From positions 1-30,193 of the IMG/VR virus record IMGVR_UViG_3300042154_000181: a DNA stretch of 30,193 nt; one strand, given 5' to 3'. Shown piece after piece: positions 9,453 to 16,556 of the stretch. The notes under the pieces are model-generated. The model was not told the DNA's origin, made no database searches, and saw only the letters and a list, made by a program, of their open reading frames with translations. Numbering within the stretch: the first letter of the stretch is position 1; each line of letters begins with the position of its first letter. Source of the stretch: a virus. A program made the position numbers and the translations under genes.

Positions 9453-9645
9453 TGAAATTCAGCCTTGCAATAATCTCGTTAACTTTTAAAACCGTCTCAG
9501 CAAGAGTTGCATCTGTTGGGAGCTTGGTTATTGCTCCCTCACGGATGCCAGTGATGATCTCTATGTTTTCTTTCATTGGCCTGAGTATCGTAGCGATAGA
9601 GACATCTTGTATAGATAAAGATGTTGGGATAGCTGGCTTTTTCAT
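9445..9645 (-). CDS. Small hypothetical phage protein
   Basis: A 66-residue protein with a proline-containing N-terminus (MKKPAIPTSLS), then a segment with RPMKENIEIITG and a C-terminal helix with many Ile and Leu (TVLKVNEIIARLN). The start overlaps the nozzle-like gene's stop as ATGA. The pattern, in which a short loop-forming part is followed by a helix used for oligomerisation, is common in small structural proteins of short-tailed phages, but no function can be assigned. The last eight bases are shared with the next gene. Confidence 0.65.
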   Translation of the reverse strand: MKKPAIPTSLSIQDVSIATILRPMKENIEIITGIREGAITKLPTDATLAETVLKVNEIIARLNFNE

Positions 9646-11453
9646 AGCTGCGCCAATTCTTTTGCTGTCTCTGCGATCTTGAATGCTCTAAGAGGAACAT
9701 TGCCGCTGAGTCTGAACTGCCATCTGTCGCTCTTGAATCCAGATGGAAGGCGATATGTTGATCTGTCAGTAATAGATGTTGTTGACACCAACACTCCGTT
9801 GCAATAAATCTTTACTTGCAGGCTAAGAGTCGACACGCCGCCGGGGATTTTCTGAAGTATTGATCCACCTAAAACAATTTTGCCAATCTCAACACTACCT
9901 AGTGTAGAGAGAAGGTCAACGCCAGATGCAAAAACTGTTTGATTTTCAGCAATGATTGCATCAACTTCATCTTGCAACGCAGAAACTAAAGCAATATCTT
10001 CAAAGGCAGCATCTATCTGTATGGCAGAAAAGTTAACTGGTCGTGGGAGTATGTATAACTTAGACATCCAATCATAGGTGAGAAAGTTTAATGCGTCTGT
10101 TTCCCATGCGCTAACCACTCCGTTGTATGGAAAGAAAAGCTGCGCCGTGGTTGGATCAATAAATACTGCTGTTGTAAAAATACTTGTTGTAGTCAAGGCT
10201 GAGGCGGATTCGTTCCTGTCTAGGATTAAACACTCTTGGACAGCATTTGCTTGATCTTCCCAAAACAGGTAATACGCTCCATCTAATACAGCGCCCAGCA
10301 TGGTAGCTGGGTATCTAAGTTGCCACTCGTCACGAGTGAACAATCCATTTGTTGTTACCCCAGCAAAGCCCTGAGAGATCTTCACAACCCCGTTGGGTGA
10401 CGCATACATCACGCCTGTGTCGTCTGAGACGATTGATCTCTTAGAAACACAAGGCTCAAAGAGAGGTATCTTTGCCTGAGACATTGAGGATGGTGTCGAT
10501 CCGCTGATGATGAATGGATTACCTTTTGTTGCAACAACAACAGATTCTCCGAATGCGCCAAGCCCAACAATAGGGAACTCAACAGTTAATGAGTATTCAA
10601 CAGGCCATGCGTGAGGAATGTAAGGCTCAGAGAAATATATCTCGTTGCCTCTAAACCCAGCCAATATACCGTTAGCCATTGCCACAATACCCTGAAGGTC
10701 TGATGGGGGTGTGTTGTAGCTGGATGACTCAAGAGCGCCACCTAGCTGAGCGGCTGTTGTTGTATCTGAATAAGATGCTGCGCCAATGGCAACATCCGCA
10801 ACTTTAAGATATATGGTTGTTGACGTACCAGATACAGCTCGATAGATTCTCTTTGTTGTTATGTTGTAGTCGCCAGCAGGAGCTGTTGTTCCAAGACCAG
10901 AAACGGTAACAGTTCCACCAGGAAGAACAGATACAACAGATGAAGCAGGAGATGGGGCTGACTCTTCTTCTGTAGTCCCAAATATTGATATATACGTAAA
11001 CAAATAAACACGACTCTCTGCCGTACCAGATCCTCCGGCAGCAGATACGCTGGGGGCAGATGTTGGCGCAGGCACTCCCATCTCATAGTAATCACCGGGG
11101 AATGGTGCTGTGCCAGTTTCCGAGAGAGTTGAGTTTGTTTTCTTTGGGGTTCCGCTACCTGTGTAGTAGATTGGATTTAGGCCAGTATCAAAGATTGGGC
11201 TTGGCACAACATTCACATCTGTTGACCACGACAACCACAAATCATCGCCAGCAACATTCTTGTGTTTGTATATTGACTTGACGCTTGAGGCTAAAGACGC
11301 AGCCCCTTCGACAACTCCCGGTTTATTCCACGCCCGAAGCTCTCCGCTATACAGTTTTGTATTGATTGCTATGGTGGCCTCATTGTCTTTCAACAAAGCA
11401 GGGCCTACCCTCGGCGCAATGCCAGCAAAAGCGGAGATCTTCAGTGCGGCCAT
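9642..11453 (-). CDS. Tail nozzle/hub-like structural protein
   Basis: A 603-residue, beta-rich protein with a start codon directly after the endolysin stop (TAAATG). The sequence shows repeated short strands and loops with aromatic and Gly turns, a FSEPYIPHAW segment and a following GNPFIISGSTP segment, which is the style of beta-propeller tail proteins such as the P22 gp10 / tubular tail protein group. Residues 120-240 look like Ig- or fibronectin-like strands (Ser/Thr/Ala-rich), and the C-terminal 130 residues look like another beta domain. It probably forms the distal tube or nozzle below the adaptor ring. The assignment rests on composition, size and gene order; no domain search was possible. 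Confidence 0.6.
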   Translation of the reverse strand: MAALKISAFAGIAPRVGPALLKDNEATIAINTKLYSGELRAWNKPGVVEGAASLASSVKSIYKHKNVAGDDLWLSWSTDVNVVPSPIFDTGLNPIYYTGSGTPKKTNSTLSETGTAPFPGDYYEMGVPAPTSAPSVSAAGGSGTAESRVYLFTYISIFGTTEEESAPSPASSVVSVLPGGTVTVSGLGTTAPAGDYNITTKRIYRAVSGTSTTIYLKVADVAIGAASYSDTTTAAQLGGALESSSYNTPPSDLQGIVAMANGILAGFRGNEIYFSEPYIPHAWPVEYSLTVEFPIVGLGAFGESVVVATKGNPFIISGSTPSSMSQAKIPLFEPCVSKRSIVSDDTGVMYASPNGVVKISQGFAGVTTNGLFTRDEWQLRYPATMLGAVLDGAYYLFWEDQANAVQECLILDRNESASALTTTSIFTTAVFIDPTTAQLFFPYNGVVSAWETDALNFLTYDWMSKLYILPRPVNFSAIQIDAAFEDIALVSALQDEVDAIIAENQTVFASGVDLLSTLGSVEIGKIVLGGSILQKIPGGVSTLSLQVKIYCNGVLVSTTSITDRSTYRLPSGFKSDRWQFRLSGNVPLRAFKIAETAKELAQL

Positions 11454-11921
11454 TTAAGCAACCAATCCATTCAAGTAAGTCGTCTTACCGGCAACCTTGG
11501 TGGCAGTCAACTCCTGCTTCTTCAGATTGTTCGGATCATAACTAACATGTACCCAGCCAGAATCAGGAATGCCCGGAGTGTAGAACTCAAGAATCAACTG
11601 CGTATATTCGAGATTATCCATGATCCATTGCGCTAAGTCAGCATTTGCTACACCGGGAATCTCAATATCGGCTGCCATCCCACGGCAATGGTCTGAGGTT
11701 TTTGACCCTCCCACTGCTGCATTTGACTCAGGACTGCGGAAGGCTGAGTTCACCTTGACCCCTTTGCCGTAGTGCTCACGGACAGGCTGTAATACTTTTT
11801 CGCACAAAAAGCGCAGATTCTCTGTTGCCTCATCGTCTGGGGTGTTGTCGAATCCCATACGCATGGCTGTCTCGGATTTGCACATTTCGTGCAGGCTGAA
11901 GTTTGCTGTAAGTTGGGTCAT
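11454..11921 (-). CDS. Endolysin, peptidase M15-type (zinc peptidoglycan peptidase)
   Basis: A 155-residue protein with the M15 signature. SAFRSPESNAAVGG (59-72) leads into SDHCRGMAAD, where His78 and Asp85 are the first two zinc ligands (HxxGxAxD). WVHVS supplies His125 as the third. Proteins of this family cut peptide bonds in peptidoglycan stem peptides (D-Ala-D-Ala or L-Ala-D-Glu type). The length and lack of a binding domain match single-domain endolysins of Gram-negative phages. There is no signal peptide, so a holin is needed for release. The start ATG overlaps the Rz stop as ATGA, with AAGGAG seven bases upstream. It lies last in the lysis cassette, after the spanin pair. Confidence 0.88.
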   Translation of the reverse strand: MTQLTANFSLHEMCKSETAMRMGFDNTPDDEATENLRFLCEKVLQPVREHYGKGVKVNSAFRSPESNAAVGGSKTSDHCRGMAADIEIPGVANADLAQWIMDNLEYTQLILEFYTPGIPDSGWVHVSYDPNNLKKQELTATKVAGKTTYLNGLVA

Positions 11922-12400
11922 GGTTTACTCCTTAAGGTTTGATAGACGGTGTTGTAGGCATCGATGCAGGCGTTGAGCTGTCGAGTGTTGGCATCTCCTT
12001 GGTCGGTGATGGCGACAAGAGATTGAGCAGTCGTTGCGTCAAGTTCGCCTCCTGTTTGAACGCTATCTCCGGCGGGAGGGGTGGGATCTCCGGCGGTTTG
12101 TACGGGGCAGACGGGGCTTTTGACAGGAATCCGCAGCTTGAGACTGCCAGAGGCAATAGCAGCATCACGCTCCTTTGCAGCAATTTTTGCATCGTAGTTG
12201 GCCTTTTGAAGTTTGGTTGCTTGGGTGGTCACAGCAGAGATGAGAGCCTGCTCTTTTGCCCTTGCTTGGGCATTAAGCTCGGCAATCTCTAACTGCTGTC
12301 TTGTAACCTCATCATGCTGGCCCTTGTAGTACCCACTGCCAGCGGCAGAAAGAATAGCAAGCAAGATTCCCAGCATGACGTAGGGATTGAATATGCTCAT
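11918..12400 (-). CDS. Rz: Inner-membrane spanin, Rz-like
   Basis: A 160-residue protein with one N-terminal membrane segment (about residues 6-22), then a periplasmic Gln/Ala/Lys/Glu-rich coiled coil (about 28-85). A looser Pro/Gly/Thr part follows and the C-terminus carries two Cys-containing stretches. This is the layout of the inner-membrane spanin, which pairs with the outer-membrane lipoprotein Rz1 to fuse the membranes in the last step of lysis. Identification is strengthened by the Rz1-like lipoprotein frame embedded inside it and by the endolysin that follows with an ATGA overlap. The start overlaps the stop of the holin-like gene by four bases. Confidence 0.82.
   Translation of the reverse strand: MSIFNPYVMLGILLAILSAAGSGYYKGQHDEVTRQQLEIAELNAQARAKEQALISAVTTQATKLQKANYDAKIAAKERDAAIASGSLKLRIPVKSPVCPVQTAGDPTPPAGDSVQTGGELDATTAQSLVAITDQGDANTRQLNACIDAYNTVYQTLRSKP
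11932..12192 (-). CDS. Rz1: Outer-membrane spanin lipoprotein, Rz1-like, embedded in Rz
   Basis: An 86-residue frame lies wholly inside Rz in the +1 register. It has a lipoprotein signal: a basic start, a Leu-rich core (MLLLPLAVSS) and the acceptor Cys20. The mature part starts with a proline-rich stretch (APYKPPEIPPLPPEI), the hallmark of Rz1. Proteins of this type are anchored in the inner leaflet of the outer membrane and bind the Rz C-terminus. The signal and the proline-rich pattern are too specific for a chance frame. The ribosome site is weak (AAGG nine bases upstream), as often seen for embedded genes. The stop falls 14 bases before that of Rz. Confidence 0.85.
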   Translation of the reverse strand: MQKLLQRSVMLLLPLAVSSCGFLSKAPSAPYKPPEIPPLPPEIAFKQEANLTQRLLNLLSPSPTKEMPTLDSSTPASMPTTPSIKP

Positions 12401-12717
12401 GGCTTTGGGGGTTCGTCGTTATCTGTTGCCTCTGCCGTAGCAATAGCCTTAGCAGTTGCAGAAACAGCAGTGCGACCAGCAACGCCGCCAAGAACACCAG
12501 TGATGAACACCATGATGGTATTAATCTGTTGGGTGTACACCTTGTCTATCGCAGCCATACCGCTCATGGGTTGGGTTACAAATGAGACAGAGTACAGAAA
12601 CATAGCGACAGATCCCAGAAGGATCATGGTCAACGAAAAGATTACGATGGCCCAGATCCTGACTTCAATTTCTTCAGGAGTCAGGCGGTTGTTAGGTTTG
12701 TATCCAATGGTTGGCAT
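12397..12717 (-). CDS. Two-helix membrane protein, candidate holin
   Basis: A 106-residue protein with two clear membrane segments (about residues 21-45 and 66-84) joined by a short loop, a charged N-terminus (PEEIEVRI) and a hydrophilic acidic/proline C-terminus (TDNDEPPKP). The size and topology fit class II-type holins, and the gene lies two positions upstream of the endolysin in the lysis cassette. Its stop overlaps the Rz start. No sequence-specific holin motif was recognised, and other small membrane proteins nearby could also be the holin, so the assignment is inference from context. Confidence 0.6.
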   Translation of the reverse strand: MPTIGYKPNNRLTPEEIEVRIWAIVIFSLTMILLGSVAMFLYSVSFVTQPMSGMAAIDKVYTQQINTIMVFITGVLGGVAGRTAVSATAKAIATAEATDNDEPPKP

Positions 12718-12902
12718 TATTTTTTCTCCGGTTCAGATTTAGTGAGTTGCTCAGGACAAGTACCAGTAGCGGTACAGATTGGCGGTTTACATTCAGTATT
12801 CTGCCAATTCTGTGGGTCTTGGCAAGGATAGCGGAATCTGTCCTCACAACCAACCAACAGAACCAACAGGACTGATAAGCCCCAAATACAGTAAATGTTC
12901 AT
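12717..12902 (-). CDS. Small Cys-rich lipoprotein
   Basis: A 61-residue protein with a lipoprotein signal: a hydrophobic core ending in LLVLLVGC, with acceptor Cys19. The mature part is only about 42 residues and holds four further Cys (in YPCQDPQNW, ECKPPIC and TGTCPEQ), which could form disulfides in the periplasm. The start overlaps the previous stop as ATGA. It is not a typical Rz1, since it lacks a proline-rich stretch, and a good Rz1 is embedded in Rz downstream. It may be a lysis accessory protein, a superinfection-exclusion lipoprotein or an envelope-stress decoy. I recall similar short lipoproteins in other environmental phages but know no function. Confidence 0.7.
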   Translation of the reverse strand: MNIYCIWGLSVLLVLLVGCEDRFRYPCQDPQNWQNTECKPPICTATGTCPEQLTKSEPEKK

Positions 12903-13063
12903 TTTTGTTTCTCCCTTTCTTTCTGTTCAATCTGTCTTCTCATTTTCTCAACCTTCTCGACTTGCTGCTTTACTTCGTGCTTTGCCTCAAGGGTCTCAAG
13001 CAACAGCATAGCCATGATTGGCAACAGTAATGCGACAAGAACACAAGCAGCAATCCATCCCAC
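12899..13063 (-). CDS. Small membrane protein with C-terminal coiled coil (GTG start)
   Basis: A 54-residue protein with a hydrophobic N-terminal segment (about residues 2-24, Leu/Ala/Val-rich) followed by a Lys/Glu/Gln-rich helix (about 28-54), i.e. a membrane anchor plus coiled coil. I chose the GTG at 13061-13063 because it overlaps the upstream stop as TAGTG and has GGGAG six bases before it. A longer reading from an ATG at 13186 would overlap the upstream gene by 124 bases and lacks a good ribosome site, but it cannot be excluded. The stop overlaps the lipoprotein start as ATGA. It may be a holin, antiholin or spanin-like helper; the function is unknown. Confidence 0.6.
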   Translation of the reverse strand: MGWIAACVLVALLLPIMAMLLLETLEAKHEVKQQVEKVEKMRRQIEQKEREKQK

Positions 13064-13752
13064 TACGCTCTCCCAGTCTTGGTCACGAACACGATTAGCA
13101 TCCACAGATACAGGAGGCAAAGGAAAGCTACCAACAGATATGCCTGTTTTTCTTGTAGGAGGCGCTCTTTTTCCTTTCGTTGCCATGCTTCTGCGTCCCG
13201 CCTTTTTCTTGCCTTCTCTTGCTCTGCCGCAATAATGTCCTTCATGCTGAAAACTTCGCTATACAGAGCACCCATTTCAGGAGGAGACTGATAGACCATG
13301 CACTCTCGGATCTGGACTACAAGTCTTTCCATCTCCTGTTGAGCCAAGACTCTGTTCAGAGCTTCTTCCATTATGTTCACATCGTCAGCAAAGACTACTG
13401 TCCTTGACTTCTCTTCGGAATCTCTAATGTGGGCTTCAAGTTGTTCTTGTAGTTTAAAGAACTCAGTAAGGTTCTTAACGATGTCTGCTTTGACTTGAGT
13501 CTCATCAACAGCAACATACTCAGACTTTTTACTCTTTGCAACAGATTTTAAAGAATCTGTCTTAGTGGTTCCGCTAAATAGATTTTTCAGCGTACCCCAG
13601 ATTCCATGTACTTCCTTGCCAATGGCTACTACTTCATTGGCTGTATTCCTAATCTCTACGAATGACTCTTTGGCCTGCTTATAAAGATCACACCCCGCTT
13701 GTATATTTTTTACAAGGCCAGCGGCAAGAAGACAGATTGAGATTGGATCAAT
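13063..13752 (-). CDS. Membrane-anchored hypothetical protein with apparent ATT start
   Basis: The frame is open for 230 codons from just after a TAG, with no ATG, GTG or TTG before codon 125. The likely start is ATT at 13750-13752: it follows AGGA by seven bases, lies just beyond the stop of the upstream gene, and gives an N-terminus (M)DPISICLLAAGL typical of small phage membrane-associated proteins. The protein (229 residues) has a hydrophobic N-terminus, a charged helical middle, a Lys/Arg/Glu-rich helix near 180-203, and a C-terminal membrane segment (about 206-224). A shorter product from GTG at 13380 is possible but would leave 370 bases of open frame unexplained. It sits in the lysis cassette between two other small membrane proteins; function unknown. 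Confidence 0.65.
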   Translation of the reverse strand: MDPISICLLAAGLVKNIQAGCDLYKQAKESFVEIRNTANEVVAIGKEVHGIWGTLKNLFSGTTKTDSLKSVAKSKKSEYVAVDETQVKADIVKNLTEFFKLQEQLEAHIRDSEEKSRTVVFADDVNIMEEALNRVLAQQEMERLVVQIRECMVYQSPPEMGALYSEVFSMKDIIAAEQEKARKRRDAEAWQRKEKERLLQEKQAYLLVAFLCLLYLWMLIVFVTKTGRA

Positions 13753-13753
13753 T

Positions 13754-13951
13754 TTATATTCCTAGTAATTTTTTTACTATGTCGGCGGCTACACCTGGGC
13801 CAAAAAGAATTGCTACGATGACAATATAGAGTTGTATTTCTATATTCCTCATGCGAGTTTTACCCGCATCAAGCTTATCCTCTATGCTCTTGTACCTTTG
13901 AGAGCAGACAGCCTCATGCACAGCAAGCTTTGTTTCTGTTGATTTTTCCAT
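13754..13951 (-). CDS. Small C-terminally anchored membrane protein, XhlA-like
   Basis: A 65-residue protein: a charged N-terminal helix with HEAVCSQRYKSIEDKLD, then a hydrophobic C-terminal segment (about residues 42-63). This layout, a heptad-patterned helix ending in a single membrane anchor, resembles the XhlA-type haemolysin or holin-accessory proteins found near phage endolysins. It lies at the start of the lysis cassette, right after a fibre gene. There is no clear ribosome site upstream. Family assignment is by pattern only. Confidence 0.6.
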   Translation of the reverse strand: MEKSTETKLAVHEAVCSQRYKSIEDKLDAGKTRMRNIEIQLYIVIVAILFGPGVAADIVKKLLGI

Positions 13952-13959
13952 AATTAATT

Positions 13960-15231
13960 TTAAAAGCTAGTTATGATTACTCTTCCAGACCCGCCAGCAG
14001 ACCTGGTTGGGCCTCCCGCCCCACCCGCACCTACCGTAACTGTAATTCCGTTATTTAAGTAACTCAATGGAATTGTAACTTCTGCATAGTTACCCCCTTT
14101 AGCTCCAGCAACGCCAAGACTACTAGCACCGCCACCGCCACCGCCAGGTGCGCTACCTGCTGTTCCAGGCCCTCCACCATTGCCACCAAATTGACTTGTA
14201 CCGCCAACTCCGCCTGCGCCTCCTGAACCACCACCCCCGCCAAATATTGAACTTTCTCCACTTGTATTAGTACCACCGGCAGCTCCACCGCCAAAGGTAG
14301 TACCCGTGCTAACAGTATTTGCGAAAGGACTTACGGTAGATGAGTTTATATAAGTGGTATTTAAGGGAACAGAAGAAGTGCCTCCGTTTCCTGCTGTTTC
14401 ACCATCTCCTCCATTCCACATTTGAATATATGCCATGTTTTGACCACCAGTGGGCTTAGTCCATGTTCCGGAAGAGGTAAATACTTGTACGTTGGTTGCA
14501 ATACCTGAAGAAGTACCTGTTCCCCCATTTGCTACCGCAACTGTTCCGCTTACGCTCCCTGCTGATGTAGCTGATGTAGCAGTGGCGGCATTACCTGTAA
14601 TGTTTATGCCCCATGTACCGCTTGCCCCAGTACCAGTTGGTGAAGGGACATTAGTGCCAATTACAGAGCCAATTGCTGATCTTGCCGCAGCAGCGTCTGC
14701 CGCAATAAATACAGCATCACCTACAGTTGTTGAACCCAAGCTCGTTCTTGTAGAAGAAGCTGTAGCAGTGTTGAACACAGGAGTTCCGCTAAATGTGGGG
14801 TTGCCTGAGAAGGTCGGGTTGCCAGAAAGTGTTGGGCTGCCGGTATAGGTTCCGGACATAGACCCGCCACCACTCAACGCAACAGTTCCACTAAATGTCT
14901 TGTTGCCTGATATGGTTTGAGTGCCATCGAGTTGAACAAAATTCTCAAGGGCTGTTGAAATCAACCGAAGTTCAACCTTGTCACCTGCCGTATATGCGCG
15001 AGCAGACGACCCTCCCTGCGCCCTAACAATAGTGAACGTGTCAGATGAGCGAGTGGTGACTTTGACAAACTCTATCTGGTTGCTTGAGTTGACAAGAGCA
15101 ACGTAGAAGAATCCGCTTGTTGTTGCCGGGAACAGAGCGCCTGTTCCTGAAGCAACAGTCAACGACAGATCTCCGATGAGGATTGAAGATCCTAGCGTTG
15201 TGGTTGCATTGTTTGTAAATAAGACTGGCAT
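13960..15231 (-). CDS. Tail fibre / receptor-binding protein with glycine-rich tip
   Basis: A 423-residue protein. The N-terminal 110 residues (with LTVASGTGALFP and FTIVRAQGG) look like the beta-structured head found in many phage fibres. The middle holds short repeats around SGNPTFSGNPTFSGTPVF and GNAATATSATSA, typical of trimeric fibre shafts. From residue 250 a segment FTSSGTWTKPTGG leads into a glycine-rich tip with runs such as GGGGGSGGAGG, as in glycine-rich adhesin domains that present binding loops. GGAGG lies just upstream of the ATG. It is the last fibre gene before the lysis cassette and likely contacts the host surface. Receptor unknown. Confidence 0.78.
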   Translation of the reverse strand: MPVLFTNNATTTLGSSILIGDLSLTVASGTGALFPATTSGFFYVALVNSSNQIEFVKVTTRSSDTFTIVRAQGGSSARAYTAGDKVELRLISTALENFVQLDGTQTISGNKTFSGTVALSGGGSMSGTYTGSPTLSGNPTFSGNPTFSGTPVFNTATASSTRTSLGSTTVGDAVFIAADAAAARSAIGSVIGTNVPSPTGTGASGTWGINITGNAATATSATSAGSVSGTVAVANGGTGTSSGIATNVQVFTSSGTWTKPTGGQNMAYIQMWNGGDGETAGNGGTSSVPLNTTYINSSTVSPFANTVSTGTTFGGGAAGGTNTSGESSIFGGGGGSGGAGGVGGTSQFGGNGGGPGTAGSAPGGGGGGASSLGVAGAKGGNYAEVTIPLSYLNNGITVTVGAGGAGGPTRSAGGSGRVIITSF

Positions 15232-15250
15232 TGCGCCTCCTCTTTCATTT

Positions 15251-16048
15251 TTATTTAGATTGAATTAAATTTCGTTTAAGGTGATTCTCTAGACAAGCGC
15301 CTATCAAACCATCTTGCTGAGAGATATGGTAGCCACGCTGTCCATACGCCATGAAATGTGGGTAAGACCATCTAAAAACACCGTTGCGTGAAAACATAAT
15401 TTTGTAAGCATTGATCCATGTGGACAATTTAAAAAAGCCACCCATGCGCCAAACATTGCTGGTTGTCTGCCGAACAAGCTCAATTAAATTTAAGATATAC
15501 ATGGCTCGCATCCATTTAATGCGCCATTCTTCTGAACCGTCCAAGTCCCTGTACAAATCTATTGCAACTTTTCTATGGTTTATTTCTTCTACAGCGTGCC
15601 ACACCCAAAGTTTTTTGGTTGCAGGATCAGCGTTATCAAGTATGTGTTGGTTTTGCAAAACCCAACAAGCTAAAATTGTTGTCAGATGCTCTATTGCGGC
15701 AGTAGAGGCAACGTAGTGCCTAGAGTTTTTTCCCTTTATTCTTGCAACACGCCTTGCTGTCCTAGTCGACCAATTGTTTACAAATCCATATGTATCAATG
15801 TTTTTTTGATTGTGAATTACATGCGCCCTACTGTGATTCATTTCTTCTTTACAAAATCTATCAATTTCAGATTTCCACTTTTCTTTTAACTGTGGCGAAA
15901 GATCGGCAAATCCCCTTTGTAACGAGTCAATAAAAAAATCTTCACCGCCTGGAAAACTCATTGACAACGCACACATGATAGCCGTTACAAATGAATCAGG
16001 CTTACCCCACTCAACTGGTTTGCCATTGTTGAACAGTTCAATTTGCAT
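15251..16048 (-). CDS. Ferritin-like di-iron enzyme, predicted metal-dependent hydrolase family
   Basis: A 265-residue, all-helical protein with the complete ligand set of a ferritin-like four-helix di-iron site: Glu36 (in FPGGEDFF), Glu69-x-x-His72, Glu120 (AIEHLT) and Glu155-x-x-His158 (WHAVEEINHRK). A further His76 and His151 flank the site. Size and motif order match the bacterial family annotated as predicted metal-dependent hydrolases (PF10118, COG3687, named from memory). The reaction is not known; related folds carry out hydroxylation, desaturation and N-oxygenation. The gene is four bases downstream of the preceding stop and lacks a clear ribosome site, suggesting translational coupling. 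Its place between fibre genes is unusual and suggests action on the host surface, lipid or a virion component, which is inference. Confidence 0.8.
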   Translation of the reverse strand: MQIELFNNGKPVEWGKPDSFVTAIMCALSMSFPGGEDFFIDSLQRGFADLSPQLKEKWKSEIDRFCKEEMNHSRAHVIHNQKNIDTYGFVNNWSTRTARRVARIKGKNSRHYVASTAAIEHLTTILACWVLQNQHILDNADPATKKLWVWHAVEEINHRKVAIDLYRDLDGSEEWRIKWMRAMYILNLIELVRQTTSNVWRMGGFFKLSTWINAYKIMFSRNGVFRWSYPHFMAYGQRGYHISQQDGLIGACLENHLKRNLIQSK

Positions 16049-16052
16049 GTGT

Positions 16053-16556
16053 TCAAATGTTTGGAGAAATGGTTATTGGATCGACTATTTGCTCTGCAAC
16101 CCAAGTTGTATGACCATGCTCATTTGAAAATTCTCGGCAAACAGAAATCTTGTGCGTTTCTAAAATTTGCTTTGAAATTTCTGCTATAGCGGCTTTTGCC
16201 AATTCTTCTGTTTCGCAATACGTGTGTAATCCAGTCAACGGATTAAAAACTTGATACTTGCCCATTGTGAACACCTTTCCTGTGTAACGTACAAATTTTT
16301 CTGTTTCTCTTTGTTTTAGATACCAAGCAGTATCTTTCATTAGATTGTTTTTTATACAATATTCAAGACACACGGCTTCAGTTTTACCCCACATATTTCC
16401 AACAGTGTGGTAATGGTCATCAGGTGATCCATCTTCATTTGCTGGATCGTAATTTTTTTGATTTGGCCTGTCAAAACTAAGCCCGCAAGAACCAAGATGC
16501 AAAAGAAGCTCTTTGGTCATTAGCACTTCGCCTTGTGCATTTACTCTTTCCGTCAT
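16053..16556 (-). CDS. Hypothetical protein between fibre and di-iron enzyme genes
   Basis: A 167-residue protein that I do not recognise. I chose the ATG at 16554-16556 because it overlaps the preceding stop as ATGA; an upstream start at 16598 would run back into the fibre gene. The sequence is rich in aromatic residues and His/Cys (for example DDHYHTVGNMWGK and VCLEYC) and has a YQVFNPLTGLHTYCET segment followed by an amphipathic helix. The C-terminal third contains HGHTTWV. There is no membrane segment. It may work with the di-iron enzyme or with the fibre: the three genes are tightly spaced. Confidence 0.65.
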   Translation of the reverse strand: MTERVNAQGEVLMTKELLLHLGSCGLSFDRPNQKNYDPANEDGSPDDHYHTVGNMWGKTEAVCLEYCIKNNLMKDTAWYLKQRETEKFVRYTGKVFTMGKYQVFNPLTGLHTYCETEELAKAAIAEISKQILETHKISVCREFSNEHGHTTWVAEQIVDPITISPNI

